Source of the DNA: Arthrobacter sp. Soil763
Lineage (GTDB): Bacteria; Actinomycetota; Actinomycetes; Actinomycetales; Micrococcaceae
Assembly (NCBI RefSeq): GCF_001428365.1
Contig: NZ_LMSH01000002.1
Span: 387,049-451,048 of the forward strand
Reading direction: 5' to 3'
DNA: 64,000 nt
Below the pieces are notes generated by a model. That model was given only the letters and a program-made list of their open reading frames with translations, had not been told where the DNA came from and did not search any database. Shown here in pieces: positions 1 to 8,357 of this stretch. A program made the position numbers and the translations under genes. Within the stretch, counting starts at the first letter, position 1; each line of letters opens with the position of its first letter.

Positions 1-435
1 CACGGCACCCCGGAGCAGAAGCAGATGGCCCAGGACGCCGTGAACCGCTGGTACGCGCCGGCCCTGATGATGTTCGGCCCGCCGGACGACGATTCCCCCA
101 ACTCCAAGCAGTCCATGGCCTGGAACATCAAGCGCTTCAGCAACGACGAGCTCCGCAACCGCTTCGTCGGCATGATGATGGAACAGGTCAAGGTCCTGGG
201 CCTGACGCTGCCGGACAAGGACATCCGCTTCAACGAGGAAACCAAGAAGTGGGAGCATGGCCCGCTCGACTGGGAGGAATTCCACGAGGTCATCGCCGGG
301 CGCGGCCAGTGCAACGCCCAGCGCCTGGAACGGCGCCGCGAAGCCCACCAGAACGGCGCCTGGGTGCGCGAAGCCGCTGCCGCCTACGCGAAAAAGCAGG
401 CCCGGAAGCAAGCAGAGAAGGAAACCGCAGCATGA
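1..435 (+). CDS. paaA: 1,2-phenylacetyl-CoA epoxidase subunit PaaA, 3' part (cut by window edge)
   Basis: C-terminal 144 codons of the catalytic subunit of the ring epoxidase, a ferritin-like di-iron monooxygenase that converts phenylacetyl-CoA to its 1,2-epoxide in the cytoplasm. The frame is open from base 1, so the start lies to the left. Seen: the PaaA-like stretch NRWYAPALMMFGPPDDDSPN and a Lys/Ala-rich tail. The di-iron ligands are mostly outside the window. The stop overlaps the paaB start by ATGA, which suggests translational coupling. Identification rests on the tail sequence plus the downstream paaBCDE order; the partial length is the only limit. Confidence 0.93.
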   Translation, partial: HGTPEQKQMAQDAVNRWYAPALMMFGPPDDDSPNSKQSMAWNIKRFSNDELRNRFVGMMMEQVKVLGLTLPDKDIRFNEETKKWEHGPLDWEEFHEVIAGRGQCNAQRLERRREAHQNGAWVREAAAAYAKKQARKQAEKETAA

Positions 436-737
436 CCACCCCCGAACCGCACGCAGGCAACGTCTGGCCCATCTGGGAAGTCTTCGTCCGCTCCAGCCGC
501 GGCCTCTCCCACGTCCACGCCGGTTCCCTGCACGCGCCGGACGCCGCCATGGCCCTGCGCAACGCCCGTGACCTCTACACCCGCCGCAACGAGGGTGTGT
601 CCATCTGGGTGGTCCCGGCCGACGCCATCGCCTCGTCCGACCCGGACGCCAAGGGCGCATTCTTTGAGTCGCCGCAGGGCAAGGACTACCGGCACGCGAC
701 GTACTACACCAAGAGCGAGGGCGTGAAGCACCTGTGA
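432..737 (+). CDS. paaB: 1,2-phenylacetyl-CoA epoxidase subunit PaaB
   Basis: Small 101-aa subunit needed with PaaA and PaaC for epoxidase activity. Known of the family: PaaB bridges the PaaAC assembly and carries no cofactor. Seen: the typical start WPIWEVFVRSSRGLSHVHAG and a closing YYTKSEGVKHL. The ATG at 432 overlaps the paaA stop (ATGA); an upstream in-frame extension to 249 would run through paaA and is rejected. The stop overlaps the GTG of paaC, continuing the coupled operon. Length matches the family. Confidence 0.95.
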   Translation: MTTPEPHAGNVWPIWEVFVRSSRGLSHVHAGSLHAPDAAMALRNARDLYTRRNEGVSIWVVPADAIASSDPDAKGAFFESPQGKDYRHATYYTKSEGVKHL

Positions 738-1672
738 GCACCCCGGAAACCACCACGGATACTGCCGCGCCCGCGGAAGAAGCAGCCGGCCACGGCGACC
801 TCACCGTCGGCGTCCAGGGAGCCAGCGGCACCGGCGAGGCCACGGCCAGCGCCACCCGCATCACCCCCGGCAACGCCCTCCGCCCGGAGGACATCGCCCT
901 GGCCGTCAGCCGGGGCACCGCCAAGCCCAGCGAGGACGCCGCCGAGCTGGCGCTCCGCCTCGGCGATGACGCCCTGATCCTGGCCCAGCGCCTGGGGCAC
1001 TGGATCTCCCGCGCCCCCGAGCTGGAGGAGGACATCGCCCTGGGCAACATCGCCCTGGACCAGCTGGGACACGCACGCTCCTTCCTGAGCTACGCGGGCG
1101 GCCTCGACGGGCGCAGCGAGGATGACCTGGCCTACTTCCGCCGCGAGCACGAGTTCCGCTCCGTGTCCCTCTTCGAGCAGCCCAACGGCGACTTCGCAGT
1201 CACCATCGCCCGGCAGTTCGTCGTGAGCTACTACCAGTTCGAGCTCTACCGCCGGCTGGCCGATTCCACCGATGCCACGCTGGCCGGAATCGCGGCCAAG
1301 GCCGTCAAGGAGGTCGACTACCACCGTGACCACAGCGCCCAGTGGGTGCTGCGCCTGGCGCACGGCACGGACGAATCCCGCGCCAGGATGATCCACGGTT
1401 TCCAGGTCATCTGGCCCTACGTCGAGGAGCTGTTCCGCGACGACGAACTGACCGGGCGGCTCAGCGCCGCCGGCGTCGCCGTGCAGCCCTCCAGCCTGCG
1501 GGCCGATTTCGACCGGCTGACCGGCGAAGTCCTGGCCGAGGCCGAGCTCGAGGTCCCGCAGGTCCAGCCCGCCCCCGGCGGCGGACGCCGCGGTCTGCAC
1601 TCCGAACACCTGGGCTACGTGCTCGCGGAAATGCAGGTCCTGGCCCGCGAGTTCCCCGGAGCGAGCTGGTAG
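734..1672 (+). CDS. paaC: 1,2-phenylacetyl-CoA epoxidase subunit PaaC
   Basis: 312-aa structural partner of PaaA, a ferritin-like four-helix protein that has lost the di-iron site in characterised members. Seen: LRLGDDALILAQRLGHWISR near residue 75, LGNIALDQLGHARSFLSYAG, and KAVKEVDYHRDHSAQWVLRL, all characteristic of PaaC. The first 50 residues are Ala/Thr-rich and probably unstructured, longer than in the E. coli protein. The GTG start at 734 overlaps the paaB stop (GTGA). It is followed after 2 nt by paaD. Confidence 0.94.
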   Translation: MSTPETTTDTAAPAEEAAGHGDLTVGVQGASGTGEATASATRITPGNALRPEDIALAVSRGTAKPSEDAAELALRLGDDALILAQRLGHWISRAPELEEDIALGNIALDQLGHARSFLSYAGGLDGRSEDDLAYFRREHEFRSVSLFEQPNGDFAVTIARQFVVSYYQFELYRRLADSTDATLAGIAAKAVKEVDYHRDHSAQWVLRLAHGTDESRARMIHGFQVIWPYVEELFRDDELTGRLSAAGVAVQPSSLRADFDRLTGEVLAEAELEVPQVQPAPGGGRRGLHSEHLGYVLAEMQVLAREFPGASW

Positions 1673-1674
1673 CC

Positions 1675-2250
1675 ATGCACGACATGTACGTCACCAACCC
1701 CACGGCTGCCTCCCCGGCGCCCGTGGGGAAGACGGCGGGGCAGAAGACTGCGGACCGGAAGGCCTGGGAGCTCGCCGCCACGGTCTGCGATCCGGAAATC
1801 CCGGTCCTCACCATTGAGGACCTGGGCATCCTGCGCGCGGTGCGGTTGTACGACGACGGCGGCATGGTGCCCGCCGTCCAGGTCACCATCACGCCCACGT
1901 ACTCAGGCTGCCCCGCAATGGATGCCATTCGCGAGGACCTCACGGCCGTCTTCCGCGGCGCGGGCTATCCCAGTGTCAACGTCGAACTGGTGCTGTCCCC
2001 GGCCTGGACCACGGACTGGATGAGCGAGGCCGGCAAGGCCAAGCTCCAGCAGTACGGGATCGCGCCGCCCTCGGGCCGCTCGGCAGCCGGGGGGCACTCC
2101 GGTCCGGTCCGGCTCTCCCTTGCCGTCAAATGTCCGCAGTGTTCGTCCTTGAACACCAAGGAACTCACCCGCTTCGGCTCCACGTCCTGCAAGGCGCTCT
2201 ACGTCTGCCAGGACTGCAAGGAACCGTTCGACTACTTCAAAGTTTTGTAA
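1675..2250 (+). CDS. paaD: Phenylacetate pathway protein PaaD (MIP18/DUF59 family, Zn-ribbon tail)
   Basis: 191-aa maturation factor thought to assist iron-sulfur or di-iron assembly of the epoxidase. Seen: a DUF59 domain around residues 25-110 with VCDPEIPVLTIEDLGILRAV and the conserved PTYSGCPAMD loop cysteine, then a C-terminal Cys ribbon (CPQC near residue 152, CQDC near 181) that should bind metal. The ATG at 1675 lies 2 nt after the paaC stop; a longer in-frame extension to 1342 lies inside paaC and was not used. The gene sits between paaC and paaE as in other paa operons. Confidence 0.93.
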   Translation: MHDMYVTNPTAASPAPVGKTAGQKTADRKAWELAATVCDPEIPVLTIEDLGILRAVRLYDDGGMVPAVQVTITPTYSGCPAMDAIREDLTAVFRGAGYPSVNVELVLSPAWTTDWMSEAGKAKLQQYGIAPPSGRSAAGGHSGPVRLSLAVKCPQCSSLNTKELTRFGSTSCKALYVCQDCKEPFDYFKVL

Positions 2251-2265
2251 GGAACAGGTGCCCCC

Positions 2266-3492
2266 ATGACTGTTGTCCGCCAGACTGCCGCCGAAGAGGC
2301 CGCGGCGACCGGCCGCCGTCGTGCGTCCTTCCACGCACTCACCGTCGCAGAGGTCCGCCGGCTGACCGACGACGCGATCGAAGTCACCTTCGGCGTCCCG
2401 CCGGAGCTGGCCGGCCAGTTCGACTACCTCCCCGGCCAGTACGTCGCGCTCCGGACCACCCTGCCGGACGCCGACGGCGAGCCCCGCGAGGTGCGCCGTA
2501 GCTACTCCATCTGCGCGGAGCCGCGCAGCTTCGAGGACGGCAGCAGCGAAATCCGGGTCGCGATCAAGAAGGATCTGGGCGGACTGTTCTCCACCTGGGC
2601 CAACGCCGAACTCAAGGCCGGCGACGTGCTCGACGTCATGAGCCCCATGGGCGCCTTCGTCTCCAAGCACAGCCGTGACGGGTCCGCCGTGGAACAGAAT
2701 GTCATGACCTCCATGAACAACCCGGAGCAGCTCGCGGGCCAGTCCGGCAACTTCGTGGCCATCGCCGCCGGGTCCGGGATCACCCCGGTGATCGCGATCG
2801 CCCGCACCCTGCTGGCCGCCCACCCGGAAACCCGGTTCGACCTGATCTACGCCAACAAGGCCGCCATGGACGTGATGTTCCTCGAGGAACTCGCGGACCT
2901 CAAGGACAAGTACCCGTCGCGGCTGGCCCTGCACCATGTGCTCTCCCGCGAACAGCGCATCGCCCCGCTGCTCAGCGGCCGGATCGACGCCGAGAAGCTG
3001 CAGTCGCTGCTGGGCACCGCCATCCACAGCGACGACGTCGACGAGTGGTTCCTCTGCGGGCCCTTCGAACTGGTCCAGCTCTGCCGGGACACCCTCGCGG
3101 CCCGCGGCGTCGAGCCCGAGCATGTCCGCTTCGAGCTGTTCACCTCCGGCAAGCCCGACCGCCCCGAAGGCAACATCGGCCGCCCGGTCGTCGCGGACGA
3201 ATCCCAGGCGACGTACAAGATCACCTTCAAGCTCGACGGCCTGCAGGGCGAGGTCGCCAGCCCGACGCATGCCCGCGAATCCATCCTCAACGCAGCCCTG
3301 CGGGTGCGCCCGGACGTTCCGTTCGCCTGCGCCGGCGGCGTCTGCGGCACCTGCCGCGCCAAGGTGGTCGCCGGTTCCGTCACGATGGACGAGAACTACG
3401 CCCTGGAGCAGGACGAACTCGACAAGGGCTACGTCCTGACCTGCCAGTCGCACCCCACGACGGCGGAAGTCGCCGTCGACTTCGACGTCTAA
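2266..3492 (+). CDS. paaE: Phenylacetyl-CoA epoxidase reductase PaaE
   Basis: 408-aa iron-sulfur flavoprotein passing electrons from NADPH to the PaaA di-iron centre. Domains seen: FAD-binding FNR domain with RRSYSICAEPRS (about residues 82-93), NAD(P)-binding domain with GSGITPVIAIARTLL (about 168-182), and a plant-type 2Fe-2S ferredoxin domain at the C-terminus with CAGGVCGTCRAKV plus the last ligand in LTCQSHP. An AAGGAACAG ribosome site precedes the ATG. It is the last gene of the epoxidase set; a short 25-nt gap separates it from the isomerase gene. Confidence 0.95.
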   Translation: MTVVRQTAAEEAAATGRRRASFHALTVAEVRRLTDDAIEVTFGVPPELAGQFDYLPGQYVALRTTLPDADGEPREVRRSYSICAEPRSFEDGSSEIRVAIKKDLGGLFSTWANAELKAGDVLDVMSPMGAFVSKHSRDGSAVEQNVMTSMNNPEQLAGQSGNFVAIAAGSGITPVIAIARTLLAAHPETRFDLIYANKAAMDVMFLEELADLKDKYPSRLALHHVLSREQRIAPLLSGRIDAEKLQSLLGTAIHSDDVDEWFLCGPFELVQLCRDTLAARGVEPEHVRFELFTSGKPDRPEGNIGRPVVADESQATYKITFKLDGLQGEVASPTHARESILNAALRVRPDVPFACAGGVCGTCRAKVVAGSVTMDENYALEQDELDKGYVLTCQSHPTTAEVAVDFDV

Positions 3493-3517
3493 AGTCCCGC
3501 CAATCCCAAGGAAACGC

Positions 3518-4297
3518 ATGATTTCGCTGACCATCGCCGACGGCATCGCCGAGGTTGTCCTCAACGCCCCGGAGAAGCTCAACTCCCTGGACGAGCAGGC
3601 GCTGAAGGACCTGGACCAGGCGTACGACGACGCCGCTGCCGCCGCCGCCCGCGGTGAGGTGCGGGCCCTGCTCCTGCGCGGCGAGGGCCGTGCCTTCTGC
3701 GCCGGCCGGGACATCGCCGGGGTTACCCCGGAAAGCGACGACGCCCAGGCCTACCTGGGCGGCCTGGTCCAGCCGCTGCTGCGGAAGATGAGCGCCTTCC
3801 CGGCGCCGACGTTCGCCGCGGCGCAGGGCGCGTGCCTGGGCGTGGGCCTCGGCCTGCTGCTGGCGACCGACGTGGTCTACGTGGCGGACAACGCGAAGTT
3901 CGGTTCGCCCTTTGCCAAGCTGGGGGCCACGCTGGACTCGGGCGGACACTGGTACTTCACCGAACGGCTCGGCATGCACCGCACCCTGGACCTGATCTAC
4001 ACCGCGGAACTGATGAGCGGCACGGAGGCCGTCGCCCAGGGGCTGTTCAGCCGTGCCATGCCGGCCGACGACCTGCAGGCGGCCACCCGCGGCATCGTCG
4101 CCAAGGTGGCCACCGGTGCGACCGGGGCCTTCAACGCCAGCAAGGAACTGGTGGCCCACATCCGCGACCAGCGGCTGGGCCTCTGGGAGTCCATGGAGGA
4201 GGAAAACGCCGAGCAGGCCCGCCTCTGCAAGTCCGAGGATTACGCGGAAGGATTCCGCGCCTTCCAGGAAAAGCGCACGCCGGTTTTCCGCGGCTAG
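3518..4297 (+). CDS. paaG: Enoyl-CoA hydratase/isomerase family protein, probably PaaG (ring-epoxide isomerase)
   Basis: 259-aa crotonase-fold enzyme. Oxyanion-hole segments are seen at FCAGRDIAG (residues about 62-70) and QGACLGVGLGLLLATDVVYV (about 105-125). The catalytic loop reads LGATLDSGGHW, with Asp before SGG and no hydratase-type Glu; PaaG isomerases use an Asp here, while PaaF-type hydratases use Glu. This favours 2-(1,2-epoxy-1,2-dihydrophenyl)acetyl-CoA isomerase, the step after the epoxidase, and fits the position behind paaE. A strong hairpin follows the stop. Assignment to PaaG over a generic hydratase is an inference from one loop and from context. Confidence 0.82.
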   Translation: MISLTIADGIAEVVLNAPEKLNSLDEQALKDLDQAYDDAAAAAARGEVRALLLRGEGRAFCAGRDIAGVTPESDDAQAYLGGLVQPLLRKMSAFPAPTFAAAQGACLGVGLGLLLATDVVYVADNAKFGSPFAKLGATLDSGGHWYFTERLGMHRTLDLIYTAELMSGTEAVAQGLFSRAMPADDLQAATRGIVAKVATGATGAFNASKELVAHIRDQRLGLWESMEEENAEQARLCKSEDYAEGFRAFQEKRTPVFRG

Positions 4298-4304
4298 GCT
4301 TCCC

Positions 4305-4336
4305 GGGCCGGGGCATCGAGGACGATGCCCCGGCCC
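4305..4336 (+). terminator. Intrinsic terminator of the paa operon
   Basis: Perfect 14-bp stem (GGGCCGGGGCATCG / CGATGCCCCGGCCC) with an AGGA loop, starting 8 nt after the isomerase stop and followed by the T-rich stretch ATTCTCATTT. It separates paa from galU. Confidence 0.85.
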
Positions 4337-4360
4337 ATTCTCATTTGCGTGACCGGATTG

Positions 4361-4372
4361 TAAGGTTCGGTT
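4361..4372 (+). promoter_or_regulatory. Leaderless-type -10 box of galU
   Basis: TAAGGT (4361-4366) followed by six bases and then the ATG of galU. The spacing places transcription start on or next to the A of the ATG, and no ribosome-binding sequence precedes the start. A clear -35 was not found. Confidence 0.55.
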
Positions 4373-5263
4373 ATGACTTTGGGGAAGGCTGTTACGAAGG
4401 CCGTCATACCTGCTGCCGGACTGGGCACCCGCTTCCTGCCCGCGACCAAGGCGATGCCGAAGGAAATGCTCCCCGTCGTGGACCGGCCGGCAATCCAATA
4501 CGTTGTCGAAGAGGCCGTCAGGGCGGGCCTGGAGGACATCCTGATGATCACCGGGCGCGGCAAGCGGGCCCTGGAAGACCACTTCGACCGGGAACCCGGG
4601 CTGGAGCGCACGCTGGAGCTCAAGGGGGACCGGGACCGGCTCGCCATGGTCCGGGAGGCCTCCGAACTCGGCCCGCTCCACTACGTGCGCCAGGGCGAGC
4701 CCAAGGGACTGGGGCACGCGGTTCTCCGAGCCAGCCAGCACGTCGGCGACGAACCCTTCGCTGTACTCCTGGGCGATGACCTGATCGACGAGGCCGAAGA
4801 CCTGCTGACCACCATGATGGAGGTGCAGCGGAGGACCGGCGGTTCCGTCATTGCCCTCATTGAGGTCGATCCCGCCCAGATCAGCGCGTACGGGTGCGCG
4901 GACGTCACGCCCGTCGCGGGGGAGACCTACGTCCGGGTCAACAGCCTGGTGGAGAAGCCGGCCGCCGGCGAGGCGCCGTCGAACCTGGCCGTGATCGGCC
5001 GGTACGTGCTGCACCCGTCCGTGTTCGAAGTGCTGGAGGACACCCCGCCCGGCCGCGGCGGCGAAATCCAGCTGACGGACGCCCTGCAGACCCTGGCCGC
5101 GGGTGAGGGCGAGGGCTCCGGCGTCTACGGTGTGGTCTTCAAGGGCCGCCGCTACGACACCGGAGACAAGCTCAGCTACCTGAAAGCCGTCATCACCATC
5201 GCCTCGGAACGGGTGGAGTTCGGCGAGGAACTGAAGATCTGGCTCAAGGGTTTCATCAACTAG
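4373..5263 (+). CDS. galU: UTP--glucose-1-phosphate uridylyltransferase
   Basis: 296-aa nucleotidyltransferase that makes UDP-glucose from UTP and glucose-1-phosphate, supplying cell-envelope and trehalose synthesis in the cytoplasm. Seen: the N-terminal signature KAVIPAAGLGTRFLPATKAM and PKEMLPVVDRPAIQYVVEEA, the VLLGDDLIDE metal/nucleotide motif near residue 130, and VIGRYVLHPSVFEVLE plus GEIQLTDAL in the sugar-binding half. Full length. It stands alone between the paa terminator and an intergenic repeat, and is convergent with the Lrp gene. The start is set by the leaderless-type -10 box. Confidence 0.96.
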   Translation: MTLGKAVTKAVIPAAGLGTRFLPATKAMPKEMLPVVDRPAIQYVVEEAVRAGLEDILMITGRGKRALEDHFDREPGLERTLELKGDRDRLAMVREASELGPLHYVRQGEPKGLGHAVLRASQHVGDEPFAVLLGDDLIDEAEDLLTTMMEVQRRTGGSVIALIEVDPAQISAYGCADVTPVAGETYVRVNSLVEKPAAGEAPSNLAVIGRYVLHPSVFEVLEDTPPGRGGEIQLTDALQTLAAGEGEGSGVYGVVFKGRRYDTGDKLSYLKAVITIASERVEFGEELKIWLKGFIN

Positions 5264-5268
5264 CCCCT

Positions 5269-5363
5269 GCGCGAACGTACACTTCGCGCCCCTGGAGGAA
5301 GCGCGAACGTACACTTGGCGCCCTTGGGAGCCGCCCGGGAGGGCCTGAAGTGTCCGTTCGCGC
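5269..5363. repeat. Intergenic inverted/direct repeat element, family A (GCGCGAACGTACACTT)
   Basis: Two direct copies of GCGCGAACGTACACTT at 5269-5284 and 5301-5316, exactly 32 nt apart, and one inverted copy AAGTGTCCGTTCGCGC at 5348-5363. The inverted copy differs at one base (C in place of the complementary A), and the same mismatch recurs in the second element of this family near 58.9 kb. It lies between the convergent galU and lrp ends and may act as a bidirectional terminator. Confidence 0.85.
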
Positions 5364-5374
5364 CTGCCTCAGGG

Positions 5375-5836
5375 CTAGCGGGTGTCCAGGTCCTCGAACA
5401 CCAGGAACGTCTGCGTATCCAGCACCCCCGGCATTGACTGGAGCTGGTCGAATATCACCCGGCGCAGGTCCACGTTATCCACGGCTCGGACCAGCAGGAT
5501 GACGTCGAAGTCGCCGCCCACCAGCGCGATGTGGTGGACCTCGGGAATCGCCCTGAGCAGCTCGCGCAGTTCGCGCCAGGAATGCTGGCGCACCTTGAGG
5601 GTCACGTAGGCGGAGGATTTGAGCCCTGCCTTTATCGGATCCACCAAAGCGGTGAACTTGGTGAGCACGCCCTCCCCGGTCAGCCGCGCGATCCGGGTGT
5701 ACGCGTGGGCGCGGGAAATGTGCACGTTCTCCGCCACCTGCGTCACCGACATCCGCCCGTCCCGGGTCAGCTCCGCAATGATATTGCGGTCCACGTCATC
5801 CAGGGGCACCGCCTGGTCCGCTCCGGTCTCAGCCAT
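5375..5836 (-). CDS. Lrp/AsnC family transcriptional regulator, probable bkd operon regulator
   Basis: 153-aa DNA-binding protein. Seen: N-terminal winged helix-turn-helix, DDVDRNIIAELTRDGRMSVT followed by VAENVHISRAHAYTRIARL (residues about 12-52), then a RAM ligand-sensing domain (LVGGDFDVILLVRAVDNVDL). The start at 5836 (MAETGADQAV) was preferred over an in-frame extension to 5899 because that extension lacks family similarity. It is transcribed away from bkdA across a 159-nt gap, the usual layout of BkdR, which responds to branched-chain amino acids or keto acids. Ligand and target are inferred from context. Confidence 0.88.
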   Translation of the reverse strand: MAETGADQAVPLDDVDRNIIAELTRDGRMSVTQVAENVHISRAHAYTRIARLTGEGVLTKFTALVDPIKAGLKSSAYVTLKVRQHSWRELRELLRAIPEVHHIALVGGDFDVILLVRAVDNVDLRRVIFDQLQSMPGVLDTQTFLVFEDLDTR

Positions 5837-5875
5837 TCGTCTACAACCCCCGCCGGTAATCCAGCTCACATTTAC

Positions 5876-5901
5876 GATTTGTCTTTCAGAATACGACAAT
5901 C
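5876..5901. promoter_or_regulatory. Possible Lrp-type operator between lrp and bkdA
   Basis: Imperfect inverted repeat GATTTGTC (5876-5883) / GACAATC (5895-5901) in an AT-richer part of the divergent gap. Position and symmetry suit an Lrp-family site, but the match is short. The bkdA start has an AGAAGGA ribosome site just before 5996. Confidence 0.35.
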
Positions 5902-5995
5902 ACCATGACATCTCCACGATTTACGGCTGGGCTGGATACGAAACGGCGCCCGGGACCATACTGGGGACGAATAGTGGCTATAGAAGGACGGACCA

Positions 5996-7246
5996 ATGAC
6001 GATCTCCGCAGACCACACTGCGCAGCAGCCCGGACCGGCGGCCGCCGGTGCGGCGGACAGTACTGCCGGGGCAGCCGACGCCGCCAGCGAGGCTGTGCGT
6101 AAGTTCGGCATCACCGTCGAGGACTACATGCTGCCGGCCCGGCACCCGATCCAGATCGTCGGTCCGGACGGGGCGCTGAACCCGGACACCGAACAGGGCG
6201 CCCAGCCGGGCCACGAATACGGCCTGCCCGGCGATGCCGAGCTGCTGGCCGCCTACGAGCAGCTCGTCGTCGGCCGCCGGGTCAACGACCAGAACTCGGC
6301 GCTGGTCCGGCAGGGCCGGATGGCCGTCTACCCCTCCAGCCACGGCCAGGAGGCCTGCCAGGTCGCGGCGGCGCTCTGTCTGTCCGACGGCGACTGGATG
6401 TTCCCCACCTACCGCGACTCCGTGGCCGTGATGGCCCGCGGCGTCGACCCGGTCCAGGCCATGACGCTGTTCCGCGGCGACTGGCACGGCGGCTACGACC
6501 CGTCCGAACACAAAGTCGGCATCCAGTGCACTCCGCTGACCACCCAGCTGCTGCACGCCGTCGGCGTCGCCCACGCCGCCAAACTCCGCGGTGAGGACAC
6601 CGTCGTGCTGGCCATGTGCGGTGACGGGGCCACCAGCGAGGGGGACTTCCACGAGGCGCTCAACTTCGCCGCCGTCTTCCACCTCCCGGTGATCTTCTTC
6701 GTGCAGAACAACCAGTACGCCATCTCCGTGCCGCTGGCCCACCAGTCGGTCGCGCCCTCGCTCGCCCACAAGGCTGTCGGCTACGGCATGGCCGGCGAAC
6801 GCGTGGACGGCAACGACGTCGTCGCGCTCCTCGCCGTGCTGGGCCGGGCCGTGCAGCTGGCCCGCTCCGGCTCCGGCCCGCTGCTGGTCGAGGCGCACAC
6901 CTACCGCATGCAGGCCCACACCAACGCGGACGACGCGACCCGCTACCGCCAGGACAGCGAAGTGGCCGAGTGGGTGGCCAAGGACCCGCTCAGCCGGATG
7001 AAGGCGTACCTGACCGACCGCGGACTGCTCGACGACGACGGCGCCTCCCGGATCTCGGCGAAGGCCGAGGCCGTGGCGGCCCAACTGCGCGAGGGCCTGG
7101 GCGAGGACGTCCCCGTCGACCCGCAGGACCTCTTCAAGTACGTCTTCTCCGCCCCCAACCCGCAGCTGAAGGAACAGGCCGCCCTGCTCGCCGACGAGCT
7201 GGCCCGCGACGCTGCCGCCACGACTTCCGAGGAGCCAACCCGATGA
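5996..7246 (+). CDS. bkdA: 2-oxoacid (branched-chain or pyruvate) dehydrogenase E1 alpha subunit
   Basis: 416-aa thiamine diphosphate enzyme subunit that decarboxylates 2-oxo acids in a multienzyme complex. Seen: GRRVNDQNSALVRQGRMAVY (about residues 91-110), the ThDP/Mg motif GDGATSEGDFHEALNFA ending near VQNNQYAIS (about 210-245), and EAHTYRMQAHTNADDATRYR. The first 35 residues are low-complexity. It overlaps bkdB by ATGA. The adjacent Lrp gene favours a branched-chain 2-oxoacid substrate; related proteins are often labelled pyruvate dehydrogenase, and sequence alone does not separate the two. Confidence 0.9.
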   Translation: MTISADHTAQQPGPAAAGAADSTAGAADAASEAVRKFGITVEDYMLPARHPIQIVGPDGALNPDTEQGAQPGHEYGLPGDAELLAAYEQLVVGRRVNDQNSALVRQGRMAVYPSSHGQEACQVAAALCLSDGDWMFPTYRDSVAVMARGVDPVQAMTLFRGDWHGGYDPSEHKVGIQCTPLTTQLLHAVGVAHAAKLRGEDTVVLAMCGDGATSEGDFHEALNFAAVFHLPVIFFVQNNQYAISVPLAHQSVAPSLAHKAVGYGMAGERVDGNDVVALLAVLGRAVQLARSGSGPLLVEAHTYRMQAHTNADDATRYRQDSEVAEWVAKDPLSRMKAYLTDRGLLDDDGASRISAKAEAVAAQLREGLGEDVPVDPQDLFKYVFSAPNPQLKEQAALLADELARDAAATTSEEPTR

Positions 7247-8355
7247 GCCCCACCGTCACCACCTCTTCCGAAGCGAACGGCAACGTCAGCGCCGCCACGG
7301 CCCGCGCCGCCGAGAAGGCAGCCGTCGACGCCGCGGCCACCGGGCCGCAGCCCGTCACCCTGGCGAAGGCGCTGAACACCGCCATGGCCGACGCGATGCA
7401 CGCGGAGGACTCCGTCCTGGTCTTCGGCGAGGATGTCGGCATGCTCGGCGGAGTCTTCCGCATCACCGACGGCCTCACCAAGACCTTCGGACCCAGCCGC
7501 TGCTTCGATACCCCGCTGGCCGAGTCCGGGATCGTGGGCATGGCGGTGGGCATGGCCATGAACGGCATGCGCCCGGTGATCGAGATGCAGTTCGACGCCT
7601 TCGCCTACCCGGCGTTCGAACAGATCTTCAGCCACGTCGCCAAGATGCACAACCGCACCAAGGGCGCGGTCAAGCTGCCCATGGTCATCCGCGTCCCCTA
7701 CGCCGGCGGCATCGGCGGAGTGGAGCACCACTGCGACTCCTCCGAGGCCTACTACGCCCACACGGCCGGCCTCAAGGTCTTCACCCCGGCCACCGTCGCC
7801 GACGGTTACCGGATGCTCCGCGAGGCCATCGACTCGGACGACCCGGTGGTCTTCATGGAGCCCAAGAAGCTCTACTGGTCCAAGGACCTGGTGGATCTGG
7901 GTGCGCTGCGGGACGAGCACGCCGCCAACGCCGCACGCGGCACCTCCTCGGAGGGCCGCGCCGCCGTCGCTCGGGCCGGCACCGACGCCACGCTGATCGC
8001 CTACGGGCCGTCCGTTCCGACGGCGCTCGCTGCCGCCGCCGCGGCGGCCGAGGAAGGGCGCTCGCTCGAGGTGGTTGACGTCCGCTCGATCGTGCCGTTC
8101 GACGACGAGACGGTCTGCGCCTCGGTGCGCAAGACCGGCCGCGCGGTCGTCATCGCCGAAGCCCACGGCTTCGCCTCCGTTGCCTCGGAAATCGTCGCCC
8201 GCGTCCAGGAACGCTGCTTCCATCACCTCGCGGCCCCGATCCGCCGCGTAACCGGCTTCGACGTGCCGTACCCGGCGCCCAAACTCGAGCACTACTACCT
8301 GCCCGGCGTGGACCGCATCCTCGACGCCGTTGACGACCTCCAGTGGGAAGACTGA
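7243..8355 (+). CDS. bkdB: 2-oxoacid dehydrogenase E1 beta subunit
   Basis: 370-aa partner of the E1 alpha subunit; the alpha2beta2 enzyme binds ThDP at the interface. Seen: ALNTAMADAMHAEDSVLVFG, EDVGMLGGVFRITDGL, DTPLAESGIVGMAVGMAM, RVPYAGGIGGVEHHCDSSEA and the transketolase C-terminal domain with VVDVRSIVPFDDETV. The ATG at 7243 overlaps the E1 alpha stop. An extension upstream to 6970 lies inside E1 alpha. An Ala-rich N-terminal tail of about 40 residues precedes the conserved domain. A 2-nt gap leads to the E2 gene. Confidence 0.92.
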   Translation: MSPTVTTSSEANGNVSAATARAAEKAAVDAAATGPQPVTLAKALNTAMADAMHAEDSVLVFGEDVGMLGGVFRITDGLTKTFGPSRCFDTPLAESGIVGMAVGMAMNGMRPVIEMQFDAFAYPAFEQIFSHVAKMHNRTKGAVKLPMVIRVPYAGGIGGVEHHCDSSEAYYAHTAGLKVFTPATVADGYRMLREAIDSDDPVVFMEPKKLYWSKDLVDLGALRDEHAANAARGTSSEGRAAVARAGTDATLIAYGPSVPTALAAAAAAAEEGRSLEVVDVRSIVPFDDETVCASVRKTGRAVVIAEAHGFASVASEIVARVQERCFHHLAAPIRRVTGFDVPYPAPKLEHYYLPGVDRILDAVDDLQWED

Positions 8356-8357
8356 CC

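Noticed and set aside
1903..3714. 603-codon minus-strand frame opposite paaD and paaE
   Set aside because: No recognisable domain; the sense strand carries complete paaD and paaE motifs.
8343..8357. Earlier start of E2 inside the E1 beta end
   Set aside because: The lipoyl domain begins directly after ATG 8358, which follows the E1 beta stop; the earlier GTG adds only overlap residues.
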